From positions 1 to 46,223 of the forward strand of contig DATMQA010000185.1 in the NCBI GenBank assembly GCA_035566895.1: 46,223 nucleotides of DNA, written 5' to 3'. Below, piece after piece: positions 1 to 8,087 of this stretch. The stretch is from DATMQA01 sp035566895. Lineage in GTDB: Bacteria; Verrucomicrobiota; Verrucomicrobiia; Limisphaerales; UBA8199. Within the stretch, counting starts at the first letter, position 1. Each line of letters starts with the position of its first letter. The position numbers and the translations under genes were made by a program. The notes beneath the pieces were generated by a model that was not told the origin of the DNA, did not search any database, and saw nothing but the letters and a program-made list of their open reading frames with translations.

Positions 1-1
1 A

Positions 2-184
2 TGGGAAATCTGGGGGTTCATTGCTGGACGAGTGTTCATGAGCTTTGGCCTCGGAGTTCTGGTGATGCAGTATTTTCCCCAGGTTGCGGGCTCGTTGGGC
101 ATTCCCGCTCTGGTTCTCGGGGTGGTTCTTCTCGTTTTTGCCGCCAAAGGGTTAGCACGGAAGGAGCGCGCGAAGGAACAATAA
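2..184 (+). CDS. Small membrane protein, C-terminal part (runs in from the left edge)
   Basis: Reading frame 2 is open from the first base of the window to a TAA at 182-184 and gives a good hydrophobic protein end. One membrane segment reads FMSFGLGVLVMQYF, and a second reads SLGIPALVLGVVLLVFAA and is followed by a basic tail rich in Lys and Arg. The competing ATG frame at position 1 gives an unlikely Ser/Arg/Gly-rich product and is rejected. The gene's start lies outside the window. Function is unknown; it is probably an inner-membrane protein with its tail in the cytoplasm. Confidence 0.6.
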   Translation, partial: WEIWGFIAGRVFMSFGLGVLVMQYFPQVAGSLGIPALVLGVVLLVFAAKGLARKERAKEQ

Positions 185-202
185 TGACCATGACGCCGAA
201 CT

Positions 203-505
203 ATGCATATGCACAAAAAGCGAAGCCAAACTTTCTATCCAGAGATTATTGACCCCAGCGCCAAGAAGTTCCTGAACCAGTGCAGTCTTTGTGGACGAGT
301 TGGGTTGTCGCCGAGTGCGCTGGCTGTTGACGAGGGTGCGAGAAAAGAGCAGAAGACAGTAAAGTCTCATCTTCGGATGATAGAGTTTTTGCGAAGCATA
401 GCAGTCGAGGGTTTGCGGAGAAGATATGAGCCATTACCCCTGGATCAATTCGGGCGTTGTGAGGTTTGCGTTCGAGTCGCAGAAGATCACCAGCCTGCGA
501 CCTAA
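203..505 (+). CDS. Hypothetical small protein with two CxxC pairs
   Basis: A 100-residue soluble protein begins 18 bases after the preceding membrane gene. It contains CSLCG near residue 28 and CEVC near residue 87, spaced like a split zinc knuckle, with a long basic helical stretch between them. A second in-frame ATG two codons in is an equally good start. The stop codon is inside ACCTAAC. I recognise no family. The two cysteine pairs suggest that it binds zinc and perhaps nucleic acid or a partner protein, but that is inference only. Confidence 0.55.
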   Translation: MHMHKKRSQTFYPEIIDPSAKKFLNQCSLCGRVGLSPSALAVDEGARKEQKTVKSHLRMIEFLRSIAVEGLRRRYEPLPLDQFGRCEVCVRVAEDHQPAT

Positions 506-634
506 CGAACCAGATCGGTCTAGCCGCCCCCAGCCGCCTCCTTTTCTGTTTTCAACGGCTCGCGGGACTTTCGCCTGCTCTCCGGCGATGAACCCTTGCG
601 GGCATAGAGCGAAAAGCAGCAGCAATACGCGCTC

Positions 635-662
635 TTGTAAATATGGGCATGGCGGATAAACT
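635..662 (+). promoter_or_regulatory. Sigma70-like promoter, repeat-module copy 1
   Basis: TTGTAA at 635-640 and TAAACT at 657-662 are separated by 16 bases, 21 bases before the ATG at 684. The surrounding sequence (GGGCATGGCGGATAAACTGCT) matches the promoter part of the modules at 4650, 5604 and 10528. The palindrome and the CACACCAAATG box of the other copies are not recognisable here. Confidence 0.5.
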
Positions 663-683
663 GCTACGGGTCAGGCTGCGACT

Positions 684-1226
684 ATGTCACGGACCCGCAA
701 TCTTATGCGCATTTTGCTATTCATGCTGCTCCTTTTAGCCGCGACCTCGGGCTTTGCACAAGCTGCCGAATTGGTTACCCACTTTGGCCGGCACGCGTCG
801 AAAGCAACGAACGTTACCGTTGAGGTTTCCCCGGCGGGTGCGGATCATCTCACGTTCACCATAGCCTTCAGGACAAAGATCACAAATCCAGCCGGCGGGG
901 GTGGCACCGTGGAGGCGACCAGTTCCGCCTCTGTCAACGAGTGCCCAGTCCGGGCTGGCGCATGGGCGTTCTGTGTTGCGAAGGCGAACGAAATTTGGTT
1001 CTACGATGGCGACCGATCATTTACTCGACTGCGCAACACCCCGGATGCCATTCGGACGTCTGCTACTTGCTCCGAGCCGAACCTGGGAGAACAAGCGCCA
1101 GATGCCTTGAAGAAATGGATTAAAAAGAACGTGCCGAAAGAACGGGCTCCAGGCAACGCCGGGAAAACGTGGCTCGTTCCGGCTTGGACGCCCTTGGTCC
1201 GGCGCGCACCAGCAAAACTCTGCTAA
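684..1226 (+). CDS. Secreted hypothetical protein
   Basis: The 180-residue product starts with a clear signal peptide: Arg residues, then a leucine-rich core (ILLFMLLLLAA) and a likely cleavage site after GFAQA. The mature part is about 155 residues. It has four cysteines, a beta-rich first half and a Lys/Pro-rich tail. An internal Met at residue 8 could also be the start. The stop TAA ends 2 bases before the next gene's ATG, so the two are probably co-transcribed from the promoter at 635-662. No family is recognised; it is exported, presumably to the periplasm. Confidence 0.65.
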   Translation: MSRTRNLMRILLFMLLLLAATSGFAQAAELVTHFGRHASKATNVTVEVSPAGADHLTFTIAFRTKITNPAGGGGTVEATSSASVNECPVRAGAWAFCVAKANEIWFYDGDRSFTRLRNTPDAIRTSATCSEPNLGEQAPDALKKWIKKNVPKERAPGNAGKTWLVPAWTPLVRRAPAKLC

Positions 1227-1228
1227 CT

Positions 1229-1573
1229 ATGCCTGAAAACACGTTGGAAATTACCCCCGTGGCACCAGACGAATACCGAATGCGAGACTTTGCCATTCCG
1301 GCGGCGGTGGCCTGGCTCCTGGCGTTTCTAACAAGGTTCATCCAGACGCGAAGCGGTGAGATGCTGGCTGCTCTCTCCGGTCCGAGGTATATGCCTATTG
1401 CACCGGAGGTATGGTGGTGCGGCTTTTTTCTCCAAATAGTAATTTGCATCTTCGCACCAATGAGGTTTATGCCGCATAGTCGCAGCGCGCTGTTTATGAT
1501 GACAGGCTACTGGATTTGCCTTTCGGCGAATTCCATCTTTTTGGTCGCGGGTCATAATGAGATGGTGAGGTGA
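1229..1573 (+). CDS. Small membrane protein
   Basis: This 114-residue protein starts at MPENTLEI, two bases after the stop of the upstream secreted-protein gene; a longer in-frame start inside that gene is less likely. Membrane segments are visible around IPAAVAWLLAFLTRF, CGFFLQIVICIFAPM and MMTGYWICLSANSIFLVAG. The first 28 residues are polar and probably cytoplasmic. Function is unknown. The near-zero spacing suggests that it works with the secreted protein, but nothing in either sequence says how. Confidence 0.6.
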   Translation: MPENTLEITPVAPDEYRMRDFAIPAAVAWLLAFLTRFIQTRSGEMLAALSGPRYMPIAPEVWWCGFFLQIVICIFAPMRFMPHSRSALFMMTGYWICLSANSIFLVAGHNEMVR

Positions 1574-1727
1574 GGGAGCGATCAAGCCGCCCAGATAGCG
1601 CGTCGGCGACGTTCTGTTGGAGCCGGAGCGTGCGATTTCGCCGACCTGCGCCGTGCCTGGGAATTTGGTCAGCGGGACACGAGGCAGAGGGAGCAGGAGG
1701 GCAGAGAGGACGAGGAGACTCTATCCG

Positions 1728-3443
1728 CTATTGAACCCCGACCCGGTAGAAGAACGGTCCGACCCCGGTGGCGTTGGTGTCGGTGTAGATCGTGGTGCCG
1801 GCTTGGCCGACGATATTGCTTTGGAGGGTCAAGAACGCTGGCAGCGCAGCAAGATTGCTGCTGCGTTGGAGGTAGTAATTTATTCCGCTGACACTTTGCC
1901 ACGGGACCGTCAGACCGGACACGCTGTTGGACGGTGACAACATTTTCAGGACAGACAAAGGATTGGTTGGATCGGTGCCGCAAATCCACTCTTTCCAGTT
2001 GTTCATCCCGTCGCCATCGGTGTCGATTAAGTCGGCGGAGCCGTCCGTGGGCAACCCGTATTGCTGGAGCCAGGCGTAGGAAATCACGGAGGCGGGAGTT
2101 TGGAATTCGTAAGCGCCAATGTCCACGGTGCCGCCCACGATGCGCGGATTGCCGTCCAGGTCGTTGGTGGCGGAAACGAAAGCATTGTTGCCGGAATTGA
2201 TGCAGGGCGAGTTGGATTGTAGGCGATAGTCACCTCCACCCTGATCTACAAAAAGTGGAGCGTTGGTGATATTTGCAAAGCCGTATGCCGAGGCGGAGCA
2301 GCAATAGACGAGATTGGCAGAGTAGTAGTCCTCCCCGCTGTTGTAATATACAACGCAGTTTGTCGCCTCGCAGGTATAAAGCCCGGACCCGTGCACGGAG
2401 GCATAATTGGCCGAAACCGTGCAATCCTTGAGGGCACCGCCTGAAGCTCCGCCACCATAACTTCCGCTGCCGCCGTAACGGGCCGAGTTACTGATGACCA
2501 GGCAGTTGTTAAGAGCGCTTTCGGCTGCGCCGCCCCCTAAATTGAGGGCTGAGTTACCGGAGATGGTGCAGTAGTTCAAGGTGCCATTCCAGGAGCCTCC
2601 CCCGTAAACGGCTGAGTTACTGGTTAGTCTTGAGTTGTTCAAAATACTGCAAAACGATCCGCCACCGTAATAGGCCGAGTTATTGGAAAGTGTGCAGTTG
2701 CGGAGGGTGTCATAACAAGACCCCCCTCCATAATTACCTGAGTTGTTAGCTAACACGCAGTTGGTCAGTGTGCCGTAGTAAGAAGCGCCACCGTAACCAT
2801 CACTAATGGTCGAGTTGTTGGAAAGCGTGCATCCGCCTAATATGGACTCGCCTGCACCACCTCCCAAAAAGCCGGTATTGTCGTGAAATGCGCAGTTGTT
2901 GAGCGCACCCCGAAAACTTCCGCCGCCCTCCTGCCAACCCAAATTGCCCGTGAGCACGCAGTTAGATACCGAGCTTCTTGAGGACTCGCACCAAACTCCG
3001 CCGCCGCTGTTCATTGTTGTGCCATCCGTCAGCGTGAAGCCGACCAACGTGGCATTACTGGCCAGAAACACACAACGCACAGGACCGTTGGTTATAATTT
3101 GATCTCTGTAGCCTTGAATAATCGTCACCCCCGGCCCGTTGACGCTTTGGACGACGACAGCCTTATCCACCACAACACGGTTGGTCGTGTGCGCATAGGG
3201 ATAATTCGGATTATCGTAAGCTGTGCGACCGCCCGACTGGTAGAGGCCGTTGGTGACGAGGACTTGGTCACCAGCTATTGCAGCGTCAACGGCGTCTTGA
3301 ATGTTCGTTGCGGCAGTGGTCCAGTCAGTGTAAGGCGGCACGGCGTTGGTGCTGTTCACGTCCACGTAGCGCACCGTTGCCGAGATGGTCGAGAAAGCAA
3401 ACGGCAGGAGGATTACGATCAAATGGGAAGGTTTGAAGCTCAT
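1728..3443 (-). CDS. Secreted right-handed parallel beta-helix repeat protein
   Basis: A 571-residue exported protein. Residues 1-22 form a signal peptide, followed by YVDVNSTNAVPPYTDW and TNIQDAVDAA, the usual opening of Verrucomicrobial beta-helix (PbH1, pectate-lyase-like) proteins. Residues of about 130-400 contain tandem coils of close to 21 residues with the pattern N-C-x-L-x-x-N-S-x-x-x-G-G-G, visible in the DNA as a period of about 63 bp. A Ca-binding type motif (DTDGDGMNNWKEW) sits near residue 475. The C-terminal 80 residues resemble the beta-sandwich tails of surface proteins in this phylum. No catalytic residues can be assigned, so carbohydrate binding or adhesion is as likely as cleavage. 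It is encoded against the direction of its neighbours. Confidence 0.85.
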   Translation of the reverse strand: MSFKPSHLIVILLPFAFSTISATVRYVDVNSTNAVPPYTDWTTAATNIQDAVDAAIAGDQVLVTNGLYQSGGRTAYDNPNYPYAHTTNRVVVDKAVVVQSVNGPGVTIIQGYRDQIITNGPVRCVFLASNATLVGFTLTDGTTMNSGGGVWCESSRSSVSNCVLTGNLGWQEGGGSFRGALNNCAFHDNTGFLGGGAGESILGGCTLSNNSTISDGYGGASYYGTLTNCVLANNSGNYGGGSCYDTLRNCTLSNNSAYYGGGSFCSILNNSRLTSNSAVYGGGSWNGTLNYCTISGNSALNLGGGAAESALNNCLVISNSARYGGSGSYGGGASGGALKDCTVSANYASVHGSGLYTCEATNCVVYYNSGEDYYSANLVYCCSASAYGFANITNAPLFVDQGGGDYRLQSNSPCINSGNNAFVSATNDLDGNPRIVGGTVDIGAYEFQTPASVISYAWLQQYGLPTDGSADLIDTDGDGMNNWKEWICGTDPTNPLSVLKMLSPSNSVSGLTVPWQSVSGINYYLQRSSNLAALPAFLTLQSNIVGQAGTTIYTDTNATGVGPFFYRVGVQ

Positions 3444-3685
3444 AATCGAGTCCCTTTGAATAATGCTAACGTCTCAAAGCATTTCATTATTGTCAAGGAC
3501 ACCGTGGGCTAAATTCAACGGGGCTGGCGACGCGCGTTACCCGGCACCGGCCCATGCCGCACAGGGGCCATCTGCCTTCTGCGGGGCGCTGGCGTTTTTC
3601 CACTCGGATTTTTGTGCTGGCCCGGGAGCGGGTGAGATTCTTCTTGTCGCCAAGAAGCAACCGCCGCAGGATAACGCTGACAGGT

Positions 3686-4003
3686 ATGGCATATATCGTG
3701 TTGAACCTGTTGGCTATGAAAAGTGATACCAAAACCTGCGTCGCGAAGCGGGAAGGCGCAAGGGTTCGGATTACCGCCTTCGTAGAGTGCTCGCTAAATA
3801 AACCCGGCGCGCGTATTCAACGCGAGATCGAGAGTGCTTTGCCAAAGGACACAATTGCCTTTCGGCTGGTTTTGGATCGACCTGGAGATGACATGGTAAG
3901 GTCCGTCGAGCATGTCGAGCCAAATGTGCCCGCCGAGGTGACAACGGTTCGGATTACTGACGAAGCGGGACGGCGGTTGGTCGTGCCAGTGACAGAGGAA
4001 TAA
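3686..4003 (+). CDS. Small hypothetical protein
   Basis: The frame is open over a longer stretch, but the N-terminal part before 3686 is arginine-rich filler. MAYIVLNLL (3686) or MKSDTK (3716) are the realistic starts, giving 105 or 95 residues. The protein is charged and soluble with alternating beta-type stretches (VRITAFVEC, IAFRLVLD, VTTVRITDEAGRRLVVPV), so it could be a small beta-barrel or sandwich. No family is recognised. A perfect 7-bp hairpin (CTTCTTG-tcgc-CAAGAAG) at 3640-3657 lies just upstream. Confidence 0.5.
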   Translation: MAYIVLNLLAMKSDTKTCVAKREGARVRITAFVECSLNKPGARIQREIESALPKDTIAFRLVLDRPGDDMVRSVEHVEPNVPAEVTTVRITDEAGRRLVVPVTEE

Positions 4004-4177
4004 ATAGTTGGCTGGAGGCTTGCCCGGAGGTTTCAGGCTGCGGCAACCAACACTCCTGACCGACAGCCCAGCGTCCAGACATAGATGCCGGCACTTTCAA
4101 ATACGCCCGCCCTTTCCCTATACACATTTTAACTTGACATCATCACCGAGGCGGTGGACCCTGCCTTTCGGGGAGTG

Positions 4178-4207
4178 GGCCAGGGCGTCCGGTGGACGCT
4201 GCTGGCC
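4178..4207. repeat. Palindrome of the repeat module
   Basis: GGCCAGGGCGTCC (4178-4190) and GGACGCTGCTGGCC (4194-4207) pair with one bulged base around a 3-base loop. The left arm resembles those at 5421 (GGGCCAGAGCGTC) and 10439 (ATGGCCAACGCGGAG), so it appears to belong to the same repeat family. Confidence 0.5.
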
Positions 4208-4363
4208 TTTTACGGGGCTTCTCATAGAGATTAACTGTGGCCAGACTGGAGCCGAGGCCTCAGTAGATGCCGAGTCAGGACTTTTTCCGCCGCTTCGCTT
4301 TTTCCGTCCATCTCCCGCCGTCCCGGTCAAATGCCGCCGCAGTCCGCGAAAGGGACTCAGGTG

Positions 4364-4480
4364 TCATCGCGGTTGGTTTAGCTTTTCCACTAGCCCTAAC
4401 GCGATATACTCGCTCAGGCTTTTCTTCACGGTTGCGATCAGCTCAAGGTCCAGGTTGCATGTTGAACCTGCCAACCCCAT
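4364..4480 (-). CDS. Possible 38-residue peptide or gene remnant
   Basis: The minus frame from ATG 4480 to TGA 4364 encodes a short protein with a clean amphipathic helix (LELIATVKKSLSEYIALG). It stands out from the neighbouring frames in composition. The open frame continues a further 30 or so codons upstream without a better start, so this may be the surviving C-terminus of a lost gene rather than a real small protein. Confidence 0.25.
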   Translation of the reverse strand: MGLAGSTCNLDLELIATVKKSLSEYIALGLVEKLNQPR

Positions 4481-4626
4481 CACGGAAAAAGGTGGCTTGC
4501 TTCCCGGAGAGGCCAGGTGCAACGATGATGGGCATGGATTGGAGCGAGATTGATCGGTCCGGTGTCATCCCCGGCAGAGGAAGACGAATAGGACCCCCCG
4601 CTTCAGCCACCTGACCATCTCCTCGC

Positions 4627-4678
4627 CGCCCACACCAAATGAGAGAGGCTTGTAGCCCCAGGCCGATGCGGATATAAT
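4627..4678 (+). promoter_or_regulatory. CACACCAAATG box plus sigma70-like promoter, copy 2
   Basis: The box is at 4627-4641. The promoter has TTGTAG (4650-4655), a 17-base spacer and a perfect TATAAT (4673-4678), the best promoter in the region. The glycosyltransferase ATG is 32 bases beyond the -10 box, the same distance as in the copy at 10528-10555. The leader has no visible Shine-Dalgarno sequence. Confidence 0.6.
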
Positions 4679-4710
4679 GCTCAAGGCTAGGCTACTCTAC
4701 GCGCCTTCAA

Positions 4711-5418
4711 ATGATTTCGTTCATCGTGCCAGCACATAATGAGCAGGCTTGGGTTGGCCGATGTGTTTCAGCCATTCGCATCTCGATGGAGGTGGTTGGC
4801 GAGCCGAATGAGATCGTCGTGGTGGATGATGCTTCCACTGACGCTACCGCGTCAGTCGCCCGGCAGCGCGGGGCGCACGTTATCCGAGTGGAACATCAGC
4901 AGATTTCTGCCACTCGTAATGCTGGCGCAAGGTCGGCACGCGGTGATATTCTAATTTTCGTGGATGCCGATACGTTGGTGAACGTCGATGTCATTCAATC
5001 GGCGTTGCGCAGCGTTCGTGCGGGCGCGGTTGGCGGTGGCTGCGTGCCGCGATTCGAGGGGTGGCTTCCGCTTTGGTGGCGACTGGCCTATCCGTTCACA
5101 GTGGGTGCGGTGCGCTTGCTGCGCCTGCCGGGCGGGGCCTGCCAGTTCTGCACGCGGAGCGCGTTTGAGGCGACAGGCGGTTTCAGCGAGGAGCATTACG
5201 CAGCGGAGGATGCACTGTTTGTCCAAGCCCTCAAGCGGCACGGTCGGTTTGTCGTGCTAACCGAACCAGTGGTTACTTCTGGACGCAACCTCCGTGCGCA
5301 TTCTTTCTGGCGCATCACACGTTTGCTCACGCGCTTGGCCCTGCGCGGTCCCGACGGTTTTCGTGACCGTCGAGACTTGGACTTATGGTATCGTCCAGAA
5401 AGAGAGAAGCCCCGGTGA
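4711..5418 (+). CDS. Family 2 glycosyltransferase
   Basis: This is a 235-residue GT-A fold enzyme expected to transfer a sugar from a nucleotide-sugar donor in the cytoplasm or at the inner membrane face. The start FIVPAHNEQAWVGRCV is the family opening. IVVVDDASTDATA is the nucleotide-binding strand, ATRNAGARSARGDILIFVDAD contains the DxD metal-binding motif near residue 90, and GGFSEEHYAAEDALFVQAL carries the ED acceptor-side motif near residue 165. There is no C-terminal membrane anchor, and the length is short for the family but complete. It is preceded by its own promoter module and has no sugar-biosynthesis neighbours, so the acceptor cannot be guessed and lateral gain is likely. Confidence 0.9.
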   Translation: MISFIVPAHNEQAWVGRCVSAIRISMEVVGEPNEIVVVDDASTDATASVARQRGAHVIRVEHQQISATRNAGARSARGDILIFVDADTLVNVDVIQSALRSVRAGAVGGGCVPRFEGWLPLWWRLAYPFTVGAVRLLRLPGGACQFCTRSAFEATGGFSEEHYAAEDALFVQALKRHGRFVVLTEPVVTSGRNLRAHSFWRITRLLTRLALRGPDGFRDRRDLDLWYRPEREKPR

Positions 5419-5420
5419 TT

Positions 5421-5492
5421 GGGCCAGAGCGTCTTAGCGGGAGTGCAACGGCGGGATTCCACCTCCCGTGCCATATCGGATGCGCTCGGCCC
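5421..5492. repeat. Long nested palindrome of the repeat module
   Basis: The outer arms are GGGCCAGAGCGTC (5421-5433) and GATGCGCTCGGCCC (5479-5492). The inner arms are CGGGAG (5438-5443) and CTCCCG (5463-5468). The structure starts 3 bases after the glycosyltransferase stop codon, so it could also act as a 3' mRNA structure. There is no T-run, which argues against a simple intrinsic terminator. Confidence 0.5.
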
Positions 5493-5603
5493 GCCTGAAG
5501 AGCGCAGCATTATTCGGCCATCTACACGGGCATAGGTTAGATACTTTACCCTTTCGGCGGTGTATCCGACATGCCCGCCTCGGACTTGGGAAAATTCGGA
5601 CGC

Positions 5604-5631
5604 TTGCACCCCAGGGCACGGCGGCTATAAT
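5604..5631 (+). promoter_or_regulatory. Sigma70-like promoter, repeat-module copy 3
   Basis: TTGCAC (5604-5609), a 16-base spacer (CCCAGGGCACGGCGGC) and TATAAT (5626-5631). The spacer is nearly identical to that of the copy at 10528-10555. Its downstream gene has probably been lost. Confidence 0.5.
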
Positions 5632-5852
5632 GCTCCAGGCTGAGCAAGCCAGGCGATGAGTAGGAACCAAACGCAGGCTAACAAGAGCGCTCCATCGAGC
5701 CGCCGCCCTGCCTCCCCGCTCACTGCCAGACGGCGGTTCAAGCGCCGCATCCACGCTTCGGTCCGCGTGACTTTAACTTGGAACAAGCGCCAAGGCGGAC
5801 GAGCTGCCGTCCCGACAGTGCGGATTCAGACAGGTCGAAGGCGGTCATGAAC

Positions 5853-5923
5853 GCCAGGCCGGGCGCGCTGCGGCCCCGGCAGTGCGGCTCCACCCGACCA
5901 TTGCCTGGCCGCCACACCAAATG
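5853..5923 (+). repeat. Palindrome and CACACCAAATG box, degenerate copy
   Basis: GCCAGGC (5853-5859) and GCCTGGC (5903-5909) form the arms, and GCCGCCACACCAAATG follows directly. TTGCAA at 5932 is the expected -35 box, but no good -10 box lies 16-17 bases on, so this copy has probably decayed. Confidence 0.45.
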
Positions 5924-6091
5924 CGGGAGACTTGCAAGCCAAGGCCGGGGTCTCTGATTGATATGCGAAACCGTTGAGAGGATATTCGACAATGCCGCTT
6001 GGTGTCGGGGCGATAATCGCCTTCGGCCTTCTCCCCTCTGCTATCAACGCCGCGCCCGGCGATGTTTAGGTTGGCTGAGACAGCGGCGCGA

Positions 6092-6631
6092 TTAAACGTC
6101 CTTGGCAGCATTGCGGGTGGCGAACTTTGACGCAGTAATTTGGTAGAGAAAAAAGGCTTGCCCGCTCTCGTGGAGCTTTGTTCCCACGCGAACTGCGCCT
6201 ATTTTTTCCACAGCCCGCTGTGAGCGCAGATTTTGCGGGCCAATCACAAAGATGACTCCAGTAACGAATCTGAAGGCGTGTTGTAGCATCAGCCGCTTCA
6301 TTTCTGCGTTATAGATCCCGCCCCAGTGTGACCTGGCCAAGAACCTCCAACCGATTTCGACCTCGCTCTTTTGTTCATTGTAGCCGTGAAATCGCGACGA
6401 GCCGATGACATGGCCAGTTTGGCGATCAATAGTGATCAACGCTCCACCTGATTCCAAGGCTTGGTGGAAGAACATTTTGAATACGGCTTCTTTATAGCGG
6501 TCTTTGTTTGGATGCTGTTCCCAAATGAGCGGATCTGCGGCCACTGAATAAAGGTCATCAAAATCTTCCGCTCGAAGTGGTCTGAGTTCGAGGAGTTCGC
6601 CTTTCAAAACGGGTTGCAGATTAAAGGGCAT
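6092..6631 (-). CDS. GNAT N-acetyltransferase, RimJ/RimL type
   Basis: The 179-residue product (start MPFNLQPV at 6631; an upstream start is possible) has the layout of RimJ/RimL-like acetyltransferases. LRPLRAEDFDDLYSVAADP lies near the N-terminus. The central strands are ALITIDRQTGHVIGSSRFHG and EVEIGWRF, and the acetyl-CoA region reads LARSHWGGIYNAEMKRLML followed by PQNLRSQRAVEKIGA. Such enzymes move an acetyl group from acetyl-CoA to a protein N-terminus or a small amine; the substrate here is unknown. The gene is divergent from, and almost touches, a second GNAT gene. Confidence 0.85.
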   Translation of the reverse strand: MPFNLQPVLKGELLELRPLRAEDFDDLYSVAADPLIWEQHPNKDRYKEAVFKMFFHQALESGGALITIDRQTGHVIGSSRFHGYNEQKSEVEIGWRFLARSHWGGIYNAEMKRLMLQHAFRFVTGVIFVIGPQNLRSQRAVEKIGAVRVGTKLHESGQAFFLYQITASKFATRNAAKDV

Positions 6632-6633
6632 TC

Positions 6634-7173
6634 TTGATTGTATCGAATGGCCTAGTGCCAGCACTCACTGTAAACGGGGCGCGCACCTCGCGTCGAGTGC
6701 GACATGCGACCGACAGCAGCCCAACGGCTAAGGAAAAACGCGAAGAACTTTCGCTCGGTGCCGCTGTTGGTGATGACCACGGTGTCGGGTTGCTCACCGC
6801 TACGAGCGGAGTTCGCCTTCGTGACGCCGACTCACGTGAAGCTACCACCCGATATTTGGAGCGTAATCCGGGATTGAGTTTTGTGGCGTTGGTTGACGGA
6901 GCCGTTGTCGGTTGCGTTATGTGTGGGCACGACGGTCGCCGAGGTTATTTGCAGCACTTAGCGGTTTCACCGCGTCACCGTCTGCAAGGCATTGGCTCGG
7001 CTTTGGTTGAGGCATGCCTGACCGAGCTAGAAACTCTTGGCATTGTGAAGACGCACATTGATGTGCTGATCGAGAATCAGCAGGCGCACGACTTCTGGCG
7101 TCGTCATGGCTGGCACAAACGTGACGACATTTTCAGATATTCATTTTTGAAGAGCCATGGTACGAACGCCTAA
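6634..7173 (+). CDS. GNAT N-acetyltransferase
   Basis: The C-terminal 130 residues are a typical small GNAT: VRLRDADSREATTRYLERNP, then SFVALVDGAVVGCVMCGHDG, then the acetyl-CoA loop HRLQGIGSALVEA (R/Q-x-x-G-x-G/A type) and the FWRRHGWHKRDDI ending common in this subgroup. The first 45 residues are unlike the family, so the real start is probably further in, though no good ATG is seen; part of the N-terminus may be altered. The stop codon lies inside GCCTAAC. The substrate is unknown. It is head-to-head with the GNAT gene on the other strand. Confidence 0.8.
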   Translation: MIVSNGLVPALTVNGARTSRRVRHATDSSPTAKEKREELSLGAAVGDDHGVGLLTATSGVRLRDADSREATTRYLERNPGLSFVALVDGAVVGCVMCGHDGRRGYLQHLAVSPRHRLQGIGSALVEACLTELETLGIVKTHIDVLIENQQAHDFWRRHGWHKRDDIFRYSFLKSHGTNA

Positions 7174-7412
7174 CCTCGGGTCGCTGGGAGGATGGCCCCT
7201 CCCGGCTCCCACCCCACCGGTCATGAGGGTGCGCAAGCGGTTCCAGTTAGATCACGACTCCAGGTAGTCAGACCAGCGCCAGGGCGGCCCAGCCAAACCG
7301 GGCTCCATCCGATGCAACGCTCATGGGAATTTCGTTGCTCCCGGCTTCGTTGGGGTTTGACTTCCGACGACAGTGGCTCAACCTGAGTGCGTTGGACGAT
7401 TTCAGGATTTCC

Positions 7413-8087
7413 ATGAGGATTTACACAAAAGCCGATACGAATCCAATGTGCTGGGAGGAGTATGGAGCAGTTGTTGGGACGTTGCTCGATAGGGTCTGGG
7501 CGACCAGGCTGTCCTTTGACGCGGTTGCCCCCATTATGCGAAGTGGAGCCATCCCTGGTAATGTGCTGGCCATCCGGCTCCAAATTACGCGGCTCATTCC
7601 GCTTCAATTCAAATACTTTTCTCACCCTGCAAGGCTTGATCAGACGAATCCGATGCAAACTCAAGCAATTACCGATCATCTAAACATTTTGATCTGTGAG
7701 AACAATACCAGCACCGGAGGAACTGCCCAAGCGGCCATCGCGTATTTGAGAAGGATGTTTCCGCAGAGCAAGCTGCATTACGCAACCGTGGCAAAAGTAT
7801 TTGGCGGGCCTGATTCTTTTGAGGGTATCGAAGGATATTACTTCGGCGTCCAGACAAACGAGCGATTCCTCGCGTCTCCAGCTCAGATGAAGGAGTTTTC
7901 GCTGAGGCCCGGCATCACAATATTTCCGTGGGAAATCGTGGAACACGAGCTAAAGGAAATACACGACTTTGAAGCCAATTCATCCAACAATTTGTTGGAG
8001 ACGAACCGCCCCCGCTTCTCCGCTCGCTGCCGCGTGACAGTGTTGGAGAGAGAGAGCGCACCATTGAAACATAAAGGCCCACTATGA
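7413..8087 (+). CDS. Phosphoribosyltransferase-like protein
   Basis: A 224-residue protein, starting at MRIYTKAD; the earlier in-frame start gives an unconvincing tail. It follows the type I PRTase plan: a hood-and-sheet start (FDAVAPIMRSGAIPGNVLA), then a hydrophobic strand leading to the PRPP-binding loop (LNILICENNTSTGGTAQAA). The usual acidic pair before the loop is replaced by EN and the loop reads TSTGGT, so it is a divergent member and activity is uncertain. After the core comes a C-terminal extension ending in a basic stretch. It overlaps the next gene by ATGA (8084-8087), so the two are translationally coupled. Nucleobase salvage is possible but not shown. Confidence 0.6.
   Translation: MRIYTKADTNPMCWEEYGAVVGTLLDRVWATRLSFDAVAPIMRSGAIPGNVLAIRLQITRLIPLQFKYFSHPARLDQTNPMQTQAITDHLNILICENNTSTGGTAQAAIAYLRRMFPQSKLHYATVAKVFGGPDSFEGIEGYYFGVQTNERFLASPAQMKEFSLRPGITIFPWEIVEHELKEIHDFEANSSNNLLETNRPRFSARCRVTVLERESAPLKHKGPL

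Larger units (their letters stand above)
4004..4710. other. Non-coding stretch with palindrome, promoter module and a tiny ORF
   Basis: No convincing gene covers these 700 bases; the long open frames on the + strand have unlikely composition. The stretch holds a palindrome at 4178-4207, a possible 38-codon minus-strand ORF at 4364-4480, the box CGCCCACACCAAATG at 4627-4641 and a promoter at 4650-4678 that serves the glycosyltransferase gene. It may be a decayed gene plus a repeat module. Confidence 0.5.
5419..6091. other. Repeat-rich intergenic stretch
   Basis: No gene here is convincing. The 64-codon + frame at 5656-5850 sits properly behind a promoter, but its Arg/Ser-rich product looks non-biological. 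The stretch contains two palindromes (5421-5492 and 5853-5909), a promoter module (5604-5631) and a second CACACCAAATG box (5907-5923) with only a weak promoter after it. A 25-codon frame at 5992-6069 encodes a hydrophobic peptide (GVGAIIAFGLLPSAINA) preceded by AGAGGA; I cannot tell whether it is made. Confidence 0.45.

Noticed and set aside
1..252. 83-codon ORF from the first base
   Set aside because: Its product is Ser/Arg/Gly-rich with no protein character; another frame over the same bases encodes a good membrane protein end.
2440..2960. Regular repeats of about 63 bp as a possible CRISPR or satellite array
   Set aside because: They are in frame and encode the 21-residue coils of the beta-helix protein; there are no conserved spacer boundaries.
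5656..5850. 64-codon ORF behind the promoter of repeat copy 3
   Set aside because: The product is Arg/Ser/Pro-rich and without structure; more likely the original gene was lost.
7168..7252. GCCTAAC at a gene end and GTTAGAT 85 bases on, like the core sites of an integron attC
   Set aside because: The motifs are short and degenerate; several such pairs are expected by chance in 46 kb. The other genes here do not show the same pair, and no integron integrase is present.
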